Assembly (NCBI GenBank): GCA_046152925.1
Contig: JBJXFX010000013.1
Span: forward strand, 1-27,230
Direction: 5' to 3'
Length of the DNA stretch: 27,230 nt
Source: CAMAUF01 sp046152925
GTDB lineage: Bacteria > Chloroflexota > Dehalococcoidia > Tepidiformales > Tepidiformaceae
In this document: positions 16,391 through 23,313 of the stretch, piece by piece
Numbering within the stretch: the first letter of the stretch is position 1
Layout: each line of letters begins with the position of its first letter
The notes under the pieces: model-generated
What the model was told of the DNA's origin: nothing
Seen by the model: only the letters and a program-made list of their open reading frames with translations
Database searches by the model: none
Translations under genes and position numbers: made by a program

Positions 16391-17452
16391 CTAGCGGCCA
16401 TTCCGCCGGGAGACGAGCTGTGATTGGACCTTGCTTAACAGTTCCTGTTCTTCCAGCACTTCGCCCGCCCCGCGGACGACGCAGAGCAGTGGGTCTTCGG
16501 CGACATACACGGGGAAGCGCGTTTCCTGGCTGAGGCGCCGATCGAGGCCGCGGAGCAGCGCGCCCCCTCCGGCGAGCGCGATGCCGTGATGCATGAGGTC
16601 GGAGATGAGCTCGGGCGGCGTCACCTCGATTGTCGAGCGGACGGCTTCGACAATCGCGGCGATGGACCCGGCGAGGGCATCACGGATTTCGACGGTGCTG
16701 ACCTCGACCGCCTTGGGCAGGCCGGTGGCGAGGTCACGGCCGCGGATGTCGACGGTCTCCTCGGGGTCGAGCGGCGAGGCTGACCCGGCGATTTTCTTGA
16801 TCTCCTCGGCGGTGCGTTCGCCGATAAGGAGGTTATGGACCTGGCGGGCGTACGCCATGATGTCCTGGTCCATTTCGTCGCCAGCGACGCGAATCGAGGT
16901 GCTCACGACCATGCCGCCGAGGGAGATGATCGCGACCTCGGTGGTGCCGCCGCCGATGTCGACGATCATGCAGCCAGCCGCCTCGATCACTGGGAGGCCG
17001 GCGCCGATCGCGGCTGCCATGGGCTCCTCGATGAGGTAACAGCTGCGGGCGCCCGCGTTGAGCGCCGCATCGTGGACAGCGCGTTTTTCGACTTCCGTGA
17101 CGCCGCTGGGAATACCAACGACGACCCTCGGTTGGGCGAGCCAGGTGCGGTCGTGAACGGCGCGGATGAAGTAGCTGAGCATCTTTTCGGTGACTTCGAA
17201 GTCGGAAATCACGCCGTCGCGGAGGGGCCGGACGGCGACGATGTTGGCAGGTGTCCGCCCGACCATGCGCTTCGCTTCCGCGCCGATCGCGAGGATCTTC
17301 TTTGTCTGCCGGTCGATCGCGACAACCGAGGGCTCGTCGATGACGATCCCCCGTCCGCGGACCATGACCAAGGTGTTCGCCGTCCCGAGGTCGATCGCGA
17401 TGTCGTGCGAGAGGAAGCCGAGGGCTCGGGAGAAGGGCTTGAAGATACTCAC
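16391..17452 (-). CDS. mreB: rod-shape-determining protein MreB (bacterial actin)
   Basis: A 353-aa actin-fold ATPase forming membrane-bound filaments that orient lateral wall synthesis. It has the phosphate-1 motif DIAIDLGTANTLV (about 17-29), the phosphate-2 motif IVDIGGGTTEVAIISLGG, GDEMDQDI, the GERTAEEIK segment, and the adenosine motif GIALAGGGALLRGLD. GTG at 17452 (MSIFKPFSRALGF) gives the family N-terminus with its amphipathic membrane-binding start. The frame stays open far upstream, but that part is not MreB-like. No strong Shine-Dalgarno precedes the GTG. It heads mreB-mreC-mreD-mrdA-rodA. Confidence 0.95.
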   Translation of the reverse strand: MSIFKPFSRALGFLSHDIAIDLGTANTLVMVRGRGIVIDEPSVVAIDRQTKKILAIGAEAKRMVGRTPANIVAVRPLRDGVISDFEVTEKMLSYFIRAVHDRTWLAQPRVVVGIPSGVTEVEKRAVHDAALNAGARSCYLIEEPMAAAIGAGLPVIEAAGCMIVDIGGGTTEVAIISLGGMVVSTSIRVAGDEMDQDIMAYARQVHNLLIGERTAEEIKKIAGSASPLDPEETVDIRGRDLATGLPKAVEVSTVEIRDALAGSIAAIVEAVRSTIEVTPPELISDLMHHGIALAGGGALLRGLDRRLSQETRFPVYVAEDPLLCVVRGAGEVLEEQELLSKVQSQLVSRRNGR

Positions 17453-17505
17453 AAAGAAGACCGGCCTGGGGGTGGCCGTCAAAACGACGGTGTGGTGCCC
17501 TTCCA

Positions 17506-17511
17506 AGTATA
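17506..17511 (-). promoter_or_regulatory. possible -10 element for the mre operon
   Basis: On the minus strand TATACT occupies 17511-17506, about 53 nt before the mreB GTG. The expected -35 region falls inside an 8-bp perfect hairpin and does not resemble TTGACA. The leader between them contains a small CCGTC/GACGG dyad. This is a weak assignment. Confidence 0.3.
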
Positions 17512-17517
17512 GGCTTC

Positions 17518-17539
17518 GGGCTCGCCGAGACGCGAGCCC
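17518..17539. terminator. perfect 8-bp inverted repeat between the CoA-transferase and mreB
   Basis: GGGCTCGC (17518-17525) pairs with GCGAGCCC (17532-17539) around a 6-nt loop. It lies 55 bp past the CoA-transferase stop and just before the putative mreB -10. In the transcribed (minus) direction no T-tract follows, so it may be a Rho-assisted terminator or a regulatory dyad of mreB rather than a simple intrinsic terminator. Confidence 0.45.
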
Positions 17540-17594
17540 TCGATATTTTGTGCTAAGAAAATGCTCGTCGACTTTTTCGAACTGCGAAATCGAG

Positions 17595-20024
17595 CTAGCT
17601 GAGCGCGCCGCTGGCCGCCAGCGCGACCACTTCGTCGTCGCTGAGGCCCAGCACCTCGGTGAGCACCCGGTCGGTGTCCTGGCCAAGCAACGGGCCGGGA
17701 CAGCGAAGCGCCGGGGGCGTGGCGGAGAAGGACGAGGCGAAGCCGTCGTAGGGCGTGGGCCCCATCTCCAGGTGGTCCAGGGTCACGAAGAAGCCGCGGG
17801 CAGCGAGTTGCGCGTCGGCATACAGGTCCGTCGGGCGGAGCACGGGATACGCCGGCACGCCGGACCCGCGGAGCGCCTGGCCAGCCTCAAAGGCGTCGCG
17901 CGGGGCAGCCCAGGCGGCGAGCGCGGCGTCTATCTCGCTTCCGGCTGATCGACGCGCCACCGCCGGCAGGTCGGGCGAAAACGGGATGGCGGTCACGCTC
18001 ACGAGCGCCTGCCATTGGGCGTCGTCCTCCACGGCGATTGCGACGTATCGCTCATCCCCGGCTGAGCGATACACCCCGTGTGGCGCGGCCGTCGCCGAGT
18101 GGTGTCCGGACGCGGGGGCAGAACGTCCATTAACGACATAATCAAGGACGAGCGGCTCGATAAAGCGGATCCCGCCTTCGCTCTGGGAGAGGTCGATGTA
18201 CTGGCCCTGGCCGGTGCGACGCCGGTGGAGGATCGCCGACGCGAGCGCCGCCACCCCGTAGCGCGGGTTGATGAAATCGGTGTATGCGCCCCACGGGCCC
18301 GCCGGGGGACGGTCGGGCCAGCCAGTGATCCCATGCACGGCGGCGAGCGACGCGCCCTGGCCGCCGAAGCCGGTATAGCCGCGCTCGGGCCCAGTCTGTC
18401 CCCGAAGACAGGTGCTGAGCATCACGAGGTCTGGCCGCGCCTGGCTCTGGGTTGCGAAATCGAAGCCGAACTTCGCCATCGTCCCCGGCGTAAAGCTCTC
18501 GACGACGACGTCGCACCAATCGATCACGCGTTGCGCGAGGGCGCGGCCTTCGGCGACTGCGAAGTCGCATGCGAGCCCGAGCTTCGAAGTGTTGAAGTTG
18601 GCGACAAACTGCGAGCGGTTGAGGCCCGGGATCGCGTCTTTGAACGGCGGGAGGAGGCGGAGGATGTCGGGGCGGCTCGCCGATTCGAGATGGACGACGG
18701 TCGCGCCGTGGTCTGCCAACGCTTTGCTGATCAACGGCCCGACGCCCACCCAAGCGAAGTCGGCCACCTTGAGCCCTTCGAAGGCGCTGCGCCGTGGCGA
18801 CCCCGACCCGTGGAGCGCGGGAGATGAGCGCGCGGACGTTGCGATGTCCTGATGTTGCCCGAGCGTGGGCGCAGGGGCGCGGAGCTCGGCGGGTGTGCCG
18901 CTCAGCCGTGGCACGGGCCCCGGATGGATGCGTCCATCGACCTCGGTCCAGAACTCACGGGCGGCGAGCTGTGGGTCCGTGAGGAGGTCGGCGACGGTGT
19001 AAACAGCCGAGACGAGGATGCCCGTCGTCGCCGCGCGCGATTGGAGTTCCACCTTTGTCTTTCGCGCGGCCAGTCGCTGCACGGCCGCGATCGCGGGGGC
19101 CAGCGTGGACGGAGTGAGCTGGCCAGCGACCGCCTCGGCGATGAAGTTCGTCCAGTCCTTGCCTGCCGGGGCATCGTCGAGGACGCCTTCGGCCTCGGCC
19201 CAGCGCATCAGCTCGTGGAGCGTCCGCGGGCCGACGACCGGCAGCGCGATGGCCCAACCGACCCAGCCGTCGGCACAGCGCAGCAGCTTCGGCATCTCGA
19301 CCCCGAGAAATTTGGCCGGCGGCTGAGCACGCTGTTCGCAGGAGCCGGGCGGGTTGCCGCCGGTGTTCGCGGGGTAGCCGGTCGCGTTCATCAACGTCCA
19401 GACCATCGCGGCTTGGGCCGAAACGTCGATCCACTGCCCGAGCCCGGACTGTTCGCGTTCGTAGAGCGCCACACAGATGTCGGCGGCAGCCTGGACGCCC
19501 GCGTGAAACGACGCTTGGGGATAGCCGACGGGGACGGGCGGCCGGTCGCCATCGCCCTGGAGCGCGAGCAGCCCGCTCGAGGCTTCGATCGTGAGGTCGG
19601 TCGCTGGGGAGCTGGCCTCCGGGCCGTCCTGGCCGAAAGGTGAGACCGATGCGTACACGAGGCCAGGGTTCACCGCGGCTAGCGCCTCGTGGCCGAAACC
19701 CTGGTTCGCCATCACTCCGGGGGCTCCGGATTCGATGAAGACATCGGCGGAACGGGCGAGGTCGAGGAGCGTGGCGCGTCCAGCCGGTGTGTCCAGGTCG
19801 AGGACGACGCTCTTCTTGCCGAGGGCGACCGACGCCCAATAGAGCGAGGCCTCCGGGTCGCCTTCGCGGCCGGCGATGAATGGCGGGATGCGCCGGGCAG
19901 CAGCTCCACCCGGGGGTTCAATCTTGATCACTTCGGCGCCAAGGTCGGCGAGGGCGCGGCCAGCCATCTCGGCGAGTGGCGTCGCGATGTCGATGACACG
20001 GATGTGAGCGAGGGGCCCTGGCAT
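17595..20024 (-). CDS. fused two-domain CaiB/BaiF family (class III) CoA-transferase
   Basis: An 809-aa protein made of two class III CoA-transferase units in tandem. Unit 1 (about 1-385) starts LAHIRVIDIATPLAEMAGRALADLGAEVIKIEPP. Unit 2 (about 405-809) starts FEGLKVADFAWVGVGPLISKALADHGATVVHLE. Single-unit enzymes are about 400 aa and form interlocked dimers, so this is probably an internally dimeric fusion. Unit 2 has the expected active-site region GAYTDFINPRYG with an Asp. Unit 1 has GYPQASFHAG there and lacks the Asp, suggesting one catalytic half. Such enzymes move CoA from a donor such as succinyl-CoA to a carboxylic acid; the substrate is unknown. ATG at 20024 gives the family N-terminus. 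It diverges from the monooxygenase gene. Confidence 0.88.
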   Translation of the reverse strand: MPGPLAHIRVIDIATPLAEMAGRALADLGAEVIKIEPPGGAAARRIPPFIAGREGDPEASLYWASVALGKKSVVLDLDTPAGRATLLDLARSADVFIESGAPGVMANQGFGHEALAAVNPGLVYASVSPFGQDGPEASSPATDLTIEASSGLLALQGDGDRPPVPVGYPQASFHAGVQAAADICVALYEREQSGLGQWIDVSAQAAMVWTLMNATGYPANTGGNPPGSCEQRAQPPAKFLGVEMPKLLRCADGWVGWAIALPVVGPRTLHELMRWAEAEGVLDDAPAGKDWTNFIAEAVAGQLTPSTLAPAIAAVQRLAARKTKVELQSRAATTGILVSAVYTVADLLTDPQLAAREFWTEVDGRIHPGPVPRLSGTPAELRAPAPTLGQHQDIATSARSSPALHGSGSPRRSAFEGLKVADFAWVGVGPLISKALADHGATVVHLESASRPDILRLLPPFKDAIPGLNRSQFVANFNTSKLGLACDFAVAEGRALAQRVIDWCDVVVESFTPGTMAKFGFDFATQSQARPDLVMLSTCLRGQTGPERGYTGFGGQGASLAAVHGITGWPDRPPAGPWGAYTDFINPRYGVAALASAILHRRRTGQGQYIDLSQSEGGIRFIEPLVLDYVVNGRSAPASGHHSATAAPHGVYRSAGDERYVAIAVEDDAQWQALVSVTAIPFSPDLPAVARRSAGSEIDAALAAWAAPRDAFEAGQALRGSGVPAYPVLRPTDLYADAQLAARGFFVTLDHLEMGPTPYDGFASSFSATPPALRCPGPLLGQDTDRVLTEVLGLSDDEVVALAASGALS

Positions 20025-20072
20025 AGCTGCGGAGCATCGGCGGGCGCTGCACACCGGTCAACGGCGGCACGC

Positions 20073-20078
20073 TACACT
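20073..20078 (+). promoter_or_regulatory. possible -10 element for the IsdG-like/methyltransferase pair
   Basis: TACACT lies 32 bp before the ATG at 20111 in the short divergent spacer. No clear -35 is seen 17 bp upstream. GGGAG (20099-20103) gives a good ribosome binding site with 7-nt spacing. Confidence 0.3.
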
Positions 20079-20110
20079 TCAACGCACACCCATTCTTCGG
20101 GAGCGCACCC

Positions 20111-20413
20111 ATGTTTATCGCGATGAATCAGTTCCAGGTCGACCCCGCCCGCGGGGCCGAGTTCGAGGCCGTCTGGCGGACGCGGGAAAGCTACCTTGGC
20201 GACAACCCCGGCTTCCAGGGCTTCGCCCTGCTGAAGGGCGACGACCCCGGCGACTACGTCTCGCATTCGACCTGGGAGTCCCGCGATGCCTTCCTCAAGT
20301 GGACGCAGTCGGACTCATTCCGCCGCGCGCACAGCAACAAGATGCCGGAAGGCATCATCGTGGGGCACCCGCGTGCGCGGTTCTTCGAGGCCGTCCTCGA
20401 AGAGCGGCCGTAG
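20111..20413 (+). CDS. antibiotic-biosynthesis-monooxygenase fold protein, IsdG/HmoA-like haem-degrading monooxygenase
   Basis: A 100-aa ferredoxin-like-fold (ABM) protein. Residues corresponding to the IsdG/IsdI catalytic triad are visible: Asn6, Trp64 and His74, with the same 10-residue Trp-His spacing, in FLKWTQSDSFRRAHSN. This supports haem binding and oxidative ring opening to free iron. Length is normal for a single ABM domain that dimerises. The ATG at 20111 follows GGGAG at 7 nt. The downstream methyltransferase begins at the next base after the stop, so the two are co-translated. Other ABM functions cannot be fully excluded. Confidence 0.82.
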   Translation: MFIAMNQFQVDPARGAEFEAVWRTRESYLGDNPGFQGFALLKGDDPGDYVSHSTWESRDAFLKWTQSDSFRRAHSNKMPEGIIVGHPRARFFEAVLEERP

Positions 20414-21061
20414 GTGCCGGACTACGGCTCGCTGAAGCCGGAACACTTCCGCCGCGTCGATGAGAGCGAGGATGCGCTCTTCTACGCCCAGCCCCGGCTC
20501 GTGACCCACATCGATGACGGCGCCATTGCGGCGGCGACCGCGCTCTATCGCGCCTACCTCCCGCCCGGCGGCGCCGTACTCGACCTGATGACGAGTTGGG
20601 TCTCGCACCTTCCGGCGGACGTGAGCTATGGCGCCGTTGCCGGCCTCGGGATGAACGCGGTGGAGCTCGCGGAGAACCCGCGGCTGACGGAGCGCGTCGT
20701 CCAGGACCTGAACCGCGAACCGCGGCTCCCCTGGGCCGATGCGACCTTCGACGCTGCGATCGTCACCGTCTCGGTCCAGTACCTGACGCAGCCGGTGGAC
20801 GTGTTTGCGGAGGTCGGCCGCGTGCTGAAGCCCGGCGCGCCGTTCATCGTGACGTTCTCGAACCGGTGCTTCCCGACGAAGGCCGTCTGGGCGTGGCAAG
20901 CGCTCGATGACGAGGGCCACGCCAACCTGGTCGCGATGTACTTCCGGCTGGCCGGCGTGTTCGACCAGGCGCAGGCGCTGGACGCGAGCCCGAACCCCGG
21001 CCGGAGCGACCCGCTGTTCGCGGTGATGGCGCGCGCTGCAAGTAACGGAGTAACGGAGTAA
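20414..21061 (+). CDS. class I SAM-dependent methyltransferase (Methyltransf_11-like)
   Basis: A 215-aa Rossmann-fold methyltransferase of unknown substrate. The glycine-rich motif I position reads AVLDLMTSWVSHLP (about 55-68), a degenerate version lacking the usual GxGxG. The motif II/III area reads AVAGLGMNAVELAENPRL and QDLNREPRLPWADATFDAAIVTVSVQYLTQPVDVFAEVGRVLKPGAPFIVTFSNRC, typical of Methyltransf_11 (motif post-II and LKPGG-like loop). The GTG start abuts the monooxygenase stop. The last residues (SNGVTE) are encoded by the first octamer units of a downstream tandem repeat, so the C-terminus may have been reshaped by repeat expansion. Confidence 0.83.
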   Translation: MPDYGSLKPEHFRRVDESEDALFYAQPRLVTHIDDGAIAAATALYRAYLPPGGAVLDLMTSWVSHLPADVSYGAVAGLGMNAVELAENPRLTERVVQDLNREPRLPWADATFDAAIVTVSVQYLTQPVDVFAEVGRVLKPGAPFIVTFSNRCFPTKAVWAWQALDDEGHANLVAMYFRLAGVFDQAQALDASPNPGRSDPLFAVMARAASNGVTE

Positions 21062-21122
21062 CGGGAGTGTCGGAGTAAGGTCGCGAACACTCCGATACTC
21101 CGATACTCCCCACTCCGTTACT
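21041..21122. repeat. palindromic array of 8-bp tandem repeats
   Basis: The left arm is built of AGTAACGG units (three in a row from 21041, then degenerate GAGTGTCGG/AGTAAGG). The right arm holds ACTCCGAT units (twice, then ACTCCCC and ACTCCGTT). The ends form a perfect 11-bp inverted repeat, AGTAACGGAGT (21041-21051) with ACTCCGTTACT (21112-21122). The array spans the methyltransferase stop codon and could fold into a long imperfect hairpin acting as a terminator before the tRNA. Confidence 0.85.
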
Positions 21123-21155
21123 CGCCCCGCGCGTGCGGCAAGGGGCGGGGCGGGG

Positions 21156-21161
21156 TACGAT
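21156..21161 (+). promoter_or_regulatory. possible -10 element for tRNA-Arg
   Basis: TACGAT ends 13 bp before the mature tRNA 5' end, after a very G-rich stretch. No recognisable -35 lies at the expected distance. Position is the main support. Confidence 0.3.
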
Positions 21162-21174
21162 GCTCGTTCGGGCT

Positions 21175-21249
21175 GCCCCCGTAGCTCAGCGGATAGAGTG
21201 TCGGCCTCCGGAGCCGAAGGCACAGGTTCGAGTCCTGTCGGGGGTACCA
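21175..21249 (+). tRNA. tRNA-Arg (anticodon CCG), CCA encoded
   Basis: A full cloverleaf: acceptor GCCCCCG (21175-21181) pairs with CGGGGGT (21239-21245), closing with a G-U at position 1-72. The D arm is GCTC...GAGT. The anticodon stem TCGGC/GCCGA encloses loop CTCCGGA with anticodon CCG at 21208-21210 (decodes CGG). The T arm ACAGG/CCTGT has loop TTCGAGT. Discriminator A is followed by CCA (21247-21249). The serine integrase ORF on the opposite strand runs into this gene up to 21186, marking the tRNA 3' part as the attachment end of a mobile element. The tRNA itself looks intact. Confidence 0.96.
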
Positions 21250-22670
21250 AGTGCCTTGTTTCGCACATAACTCGCAACCTCCCGGAACAGCCCCGCGAAC
21301 TCGCCCGTCGGCCGCACCCGCAGCCGCCGCGCTTCAAAGTCCATCTCCACGCCCGCCAACAGCGTCCTGAGCACCGCGTTCCGCTCTGGGTTCGTCCACA
21401 AACCCCACGCCTCACCCCAGCCACTGAGCCGCGAGCCGGCAGCCACGATGTCCACCGCACCCTGCCCCAGCGACGCTAGCTCACCGTCGATCGCCGCCAG
21501 CTCCTCGCCGTACCGCGCATCGCTCAGCCCGCCCGCGAGGTACACCCGGTGCGCCCGCTCGCGCCTCGCATCCAGCGCCCGACGCCGCTTCCCCACTTCG
21601 ACCCCAGGCCCGCGATGCGCCAGTTCGTCCGCCAGCTCCAGCCAGCGCTCCGGCATCGACAAGCCAGCCACCAGGTCCTCAATCAGCTCGTCCGCTGACT
21701 CCGCCGCCCATCGCCCCCGCGACTGTGGACACTCCCGGCCCCGCCGACGCGACGGCTCGAAGTACACATGCCGCCCTGGGTTCGGCTGGTTCGACCACAC
21801 CGGCCCACCGCAGCCCGCGCAGACCACCAGCCCCGCCATCACCGCCCCGTACGTCGGTTCCGCGTGCGCCCGCTGCCGCCTCACCGTCCCCGTCGTCTCC
21901 GGCAGCGACTCCGCCGGCAGGATCGCTTCGTGCGCGCCTCGCTTTCGATCTCCTCGATGCGTCACCCACCCGCACGCGAACGCCACCGACTCCTCCAGGT
22001 ACGACTGCACCGACGAAATGCTCCAGCGCCCCGCGCCCCGGCGGTTCGAATGCGGCCACAGCCCGCGCGCGTTCAGCTCGTCCGCGATCGCCTGGTATCC
22101 AGCCCCCGACCGGTGCGCCGCGACCATCCATTGCACGCCCTCGGCCTCCCGTTCGTCCACCACAAACGGATCCATCGGCGTCGCCCCGGCCCGATACCCG
22201 AACGGCACCGTCCCACCCGTCGCCAGGCCCAATTCATGCCGCCGCGCATACGCTGCACGAATACGACCCCGCGTGCGCCGCGACTCTTCCGCGCTCACCG
22301 CCTGCCGTATGCTCATCACGAATGGGTCGGTATCGAAGAACCCCTGCGTCAGTCCCTCGAACACACGGACCCCCGCCCGATGCAGTCTGTCCATTACCTG
22401 GTGATATACCAGTTCGTTCCGCGCGAACCGCGACACGTCCCACACCATCAGCACGTCGAACCGGCCCGCCTCCGCGGCACCGATCGCGGCCATAAACCGC
22501 GGCCGCTTCTCGCTGAACGCCGATTCTCCGGGGATCTCGAAGACCTCGACCACGTCCCAGCCACGCTCCACCGCGCACCGCTCCAACGTCTCCCGCTGCA
22601 TCGCCAACGAGTGCCGCCCCTCCCGCGCCTGGTCCACCGTCGAAACCCGCGTCACAATCCCCGCACGCAT
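21186..22670 (-). CDS. large serine recombinase (integrase) reading into tRNA-Arg
   Basis: A 494-aa large serine recombinase. The N-terminal resolvase domain has the nucleophile Ser10 (AGIVTRVSTVDQ) and DVLMVWDVSRFARN. The recombinase domain follows (GTVPFGYRAG, NARGLWPHSNRRGAGRWSIS), then a zinc-ribbon-like segment (VVCAGCGGPVW...ECPQS) with only three obvious Cys, and a helical/coiled C-terminal part. It should integrate and excise the element by 2-bp-staggered strand exchange. ATG at 22670 has GGGGAGGG 7 nt upstream. The last 20 residues (GTPDRTRTC onward) are the reverse complement of tRNA-Arg, so the natural C-terminus is probably at or before Leu474, and the stop was acquired on insertion. 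It is the last gene of the element operon. Confidence 0.9.
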   Translation of the reverse strand: MRAGIVTRVSTVDQAREGRHSLAMQRETLERCAVERGWDVVEVFEIPGESAFSEKRPRFMAAIGAAEAGRFDVLMVWDVSRFARNELVYHQVMDRLHRAGVRVFEGLTQGFFDTDPFVMSIRQAVSAEESRRTRGRIRAAYARRHELGLATGGTVPFGYRAGATPMDPFVVDEREAEGVQWMVAAHRSGAGYQAIADELNARGLWPHSNRRGAGRWSISSVQSYLEESVAFACGWVTHRGDRKRGAHEAILPAESLPETTGTVRRQRAHAEPTYGAVMAGLVVCAGCGGPVWSNQPNPGRHVYFEPSRRRGRECPQSRGRWAAESADELIEDLVAGLSMPERWLELADELAHRGPGVEVGKRRRALDARRERAHRVYLAGGLSDARYGEELAAIDGELASLGQGAVDIVAAGSRLSGWGEAWGLWTNPERNAVLRTLLAGVEMDFEARRLRVRPTGEFAGLFREVASYVRNKALGTPDRTRTCAFGSGGRHSIR

Positions 22671-22672
22671 CA

Positions 22673-22867
22673 CTACGCCCTCCCCGAAGCCGCTTTCCGG
22701 CGCTGCGCGACCACGATCAGGTCGATCAGTAGCGCCACGGGCGCCGATTCTACGGCCGCCACGTCCCCCAGCGGCTCCTCTTCCTCGAACACAAGCTCGA
22801 CCGCGTCCCTTCGCACGATCGCGCCCACGTTCGACACCGCCATGCTGCCGCCAAACCGCCGCCTCAT
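22673..22867 (-). CDS. 64-aa hypothetical protein upstream of the integrase
   Basis: I do not recognise a family. The protein is short, with a basic N-terminus, an acidic patch (VFEEEEPLGD, about 26-35), a hydrophobic stretch (APVALLIDLIVV) and a basic tail. The ATG at 22867 lies 2 nt after the ASCH stop with a G-rich stretch 8 nt upstream; its TAG ends 2 nt before the integrase ATG. The snug fit suggests a real, coupled gene. A role as integrase accessory (directionality) factor is possible only by position. Confidence 0.55.
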   Translation of the reverse strand: MRRRFGGSMAVSNVGAIVRRDAVELVFEEEEPLGDVAAVESAPVALLIDLIVVAQRRKAASGRA

Positions 22868-22869
22868 GG

Positions 22870-23313
22870 CTATGCCCCCGCCAGTTGCGCCCGCACCAGC
22901 GCCTCAACATCCGCCGGCACATGCCACAGGCCCAGCGCCCCCTTGCAGGGCACCGGAACCGCCAACACCCGCACATCGGCGAGCATCCACGCCCAGCGCC
23001 CGTCCCCGTAAATGCCCAGGAACCGCTCCTTCCGGTCCAGGCGGTCCCGCACCTCCTCCGTCCTCCGGCAGCCCACCAGCCGCGCCACCGCCACGATCTC
23101 GCCCCGTGGCAGCTCGTGAGGCGCCCGCTTCACCCAGTCCTCCTCCCACAAGCGCGCCGCGAATCGCTGATCCTCCTTCGTCCACCCCTTCCCCGCGTGG
23201 ATCGCCAGTTCGCCCTTCGCGCTCGCCGGTGCTGGCCACGACCGCGTCTCTACCCGCTTCAGGCCCACCACGACCGTCTCGGCCCACGGCTGCGTCAACG
23301 TCAGCGCCCTCAC
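22870..23313 (-). CDS. ASCH domain protein
   Basis: A 147-aa protein with the ASCH fold (PUA-related, predicted RNA/nucleotide binding). Typical opening RALTLTQPWAETVVVGLKRVETRSW, then GELAIHAGKGW, GEIVAVARLVGCRR and a final FLGIYGDGRWAWMLADVRVL with PVPCKGALGLWHVP. ASCH proteins are frequent in phages; roles proposed for the family include RNA binding and modified-nucleoside amidohydrolase activity, so the exact job here is unknown. GTG at 23313 overlaps the upstream gene's stop by 4 bp (GTGA). A long upstream extension of this frame lies within the neighbour and is spurious. Confidence 0.87.
   Translation of the reverse strand: MRALTLTQPWAETVVVGLKRVETRSWPAPASAKGELAIHAGKGWTKEDQRFAARLWEEDWVKRAPHELPRGEIVAVARLVGCRRTEEVRDRLDRKERFLGIYGDGRWAWMLADVRVLAVPVPCKGALGLWHVPADVEALVRAQLAGA

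Noticed and set aside
17453..17686. N-terminal extension of MreB
   Set aside because: The extension is not MreB-like and crosses the hairpin and the end of the CoA-transferase; the GTG at 17452 gives the normal family start.
21175..21249. tRNA-Arg considered as a pseudo-tRNA left by the integration
   Set aside because: All stems pair, the anticodon loop and T loop are standard and CCA is encoded; only a terminal G-U pair is unusual.
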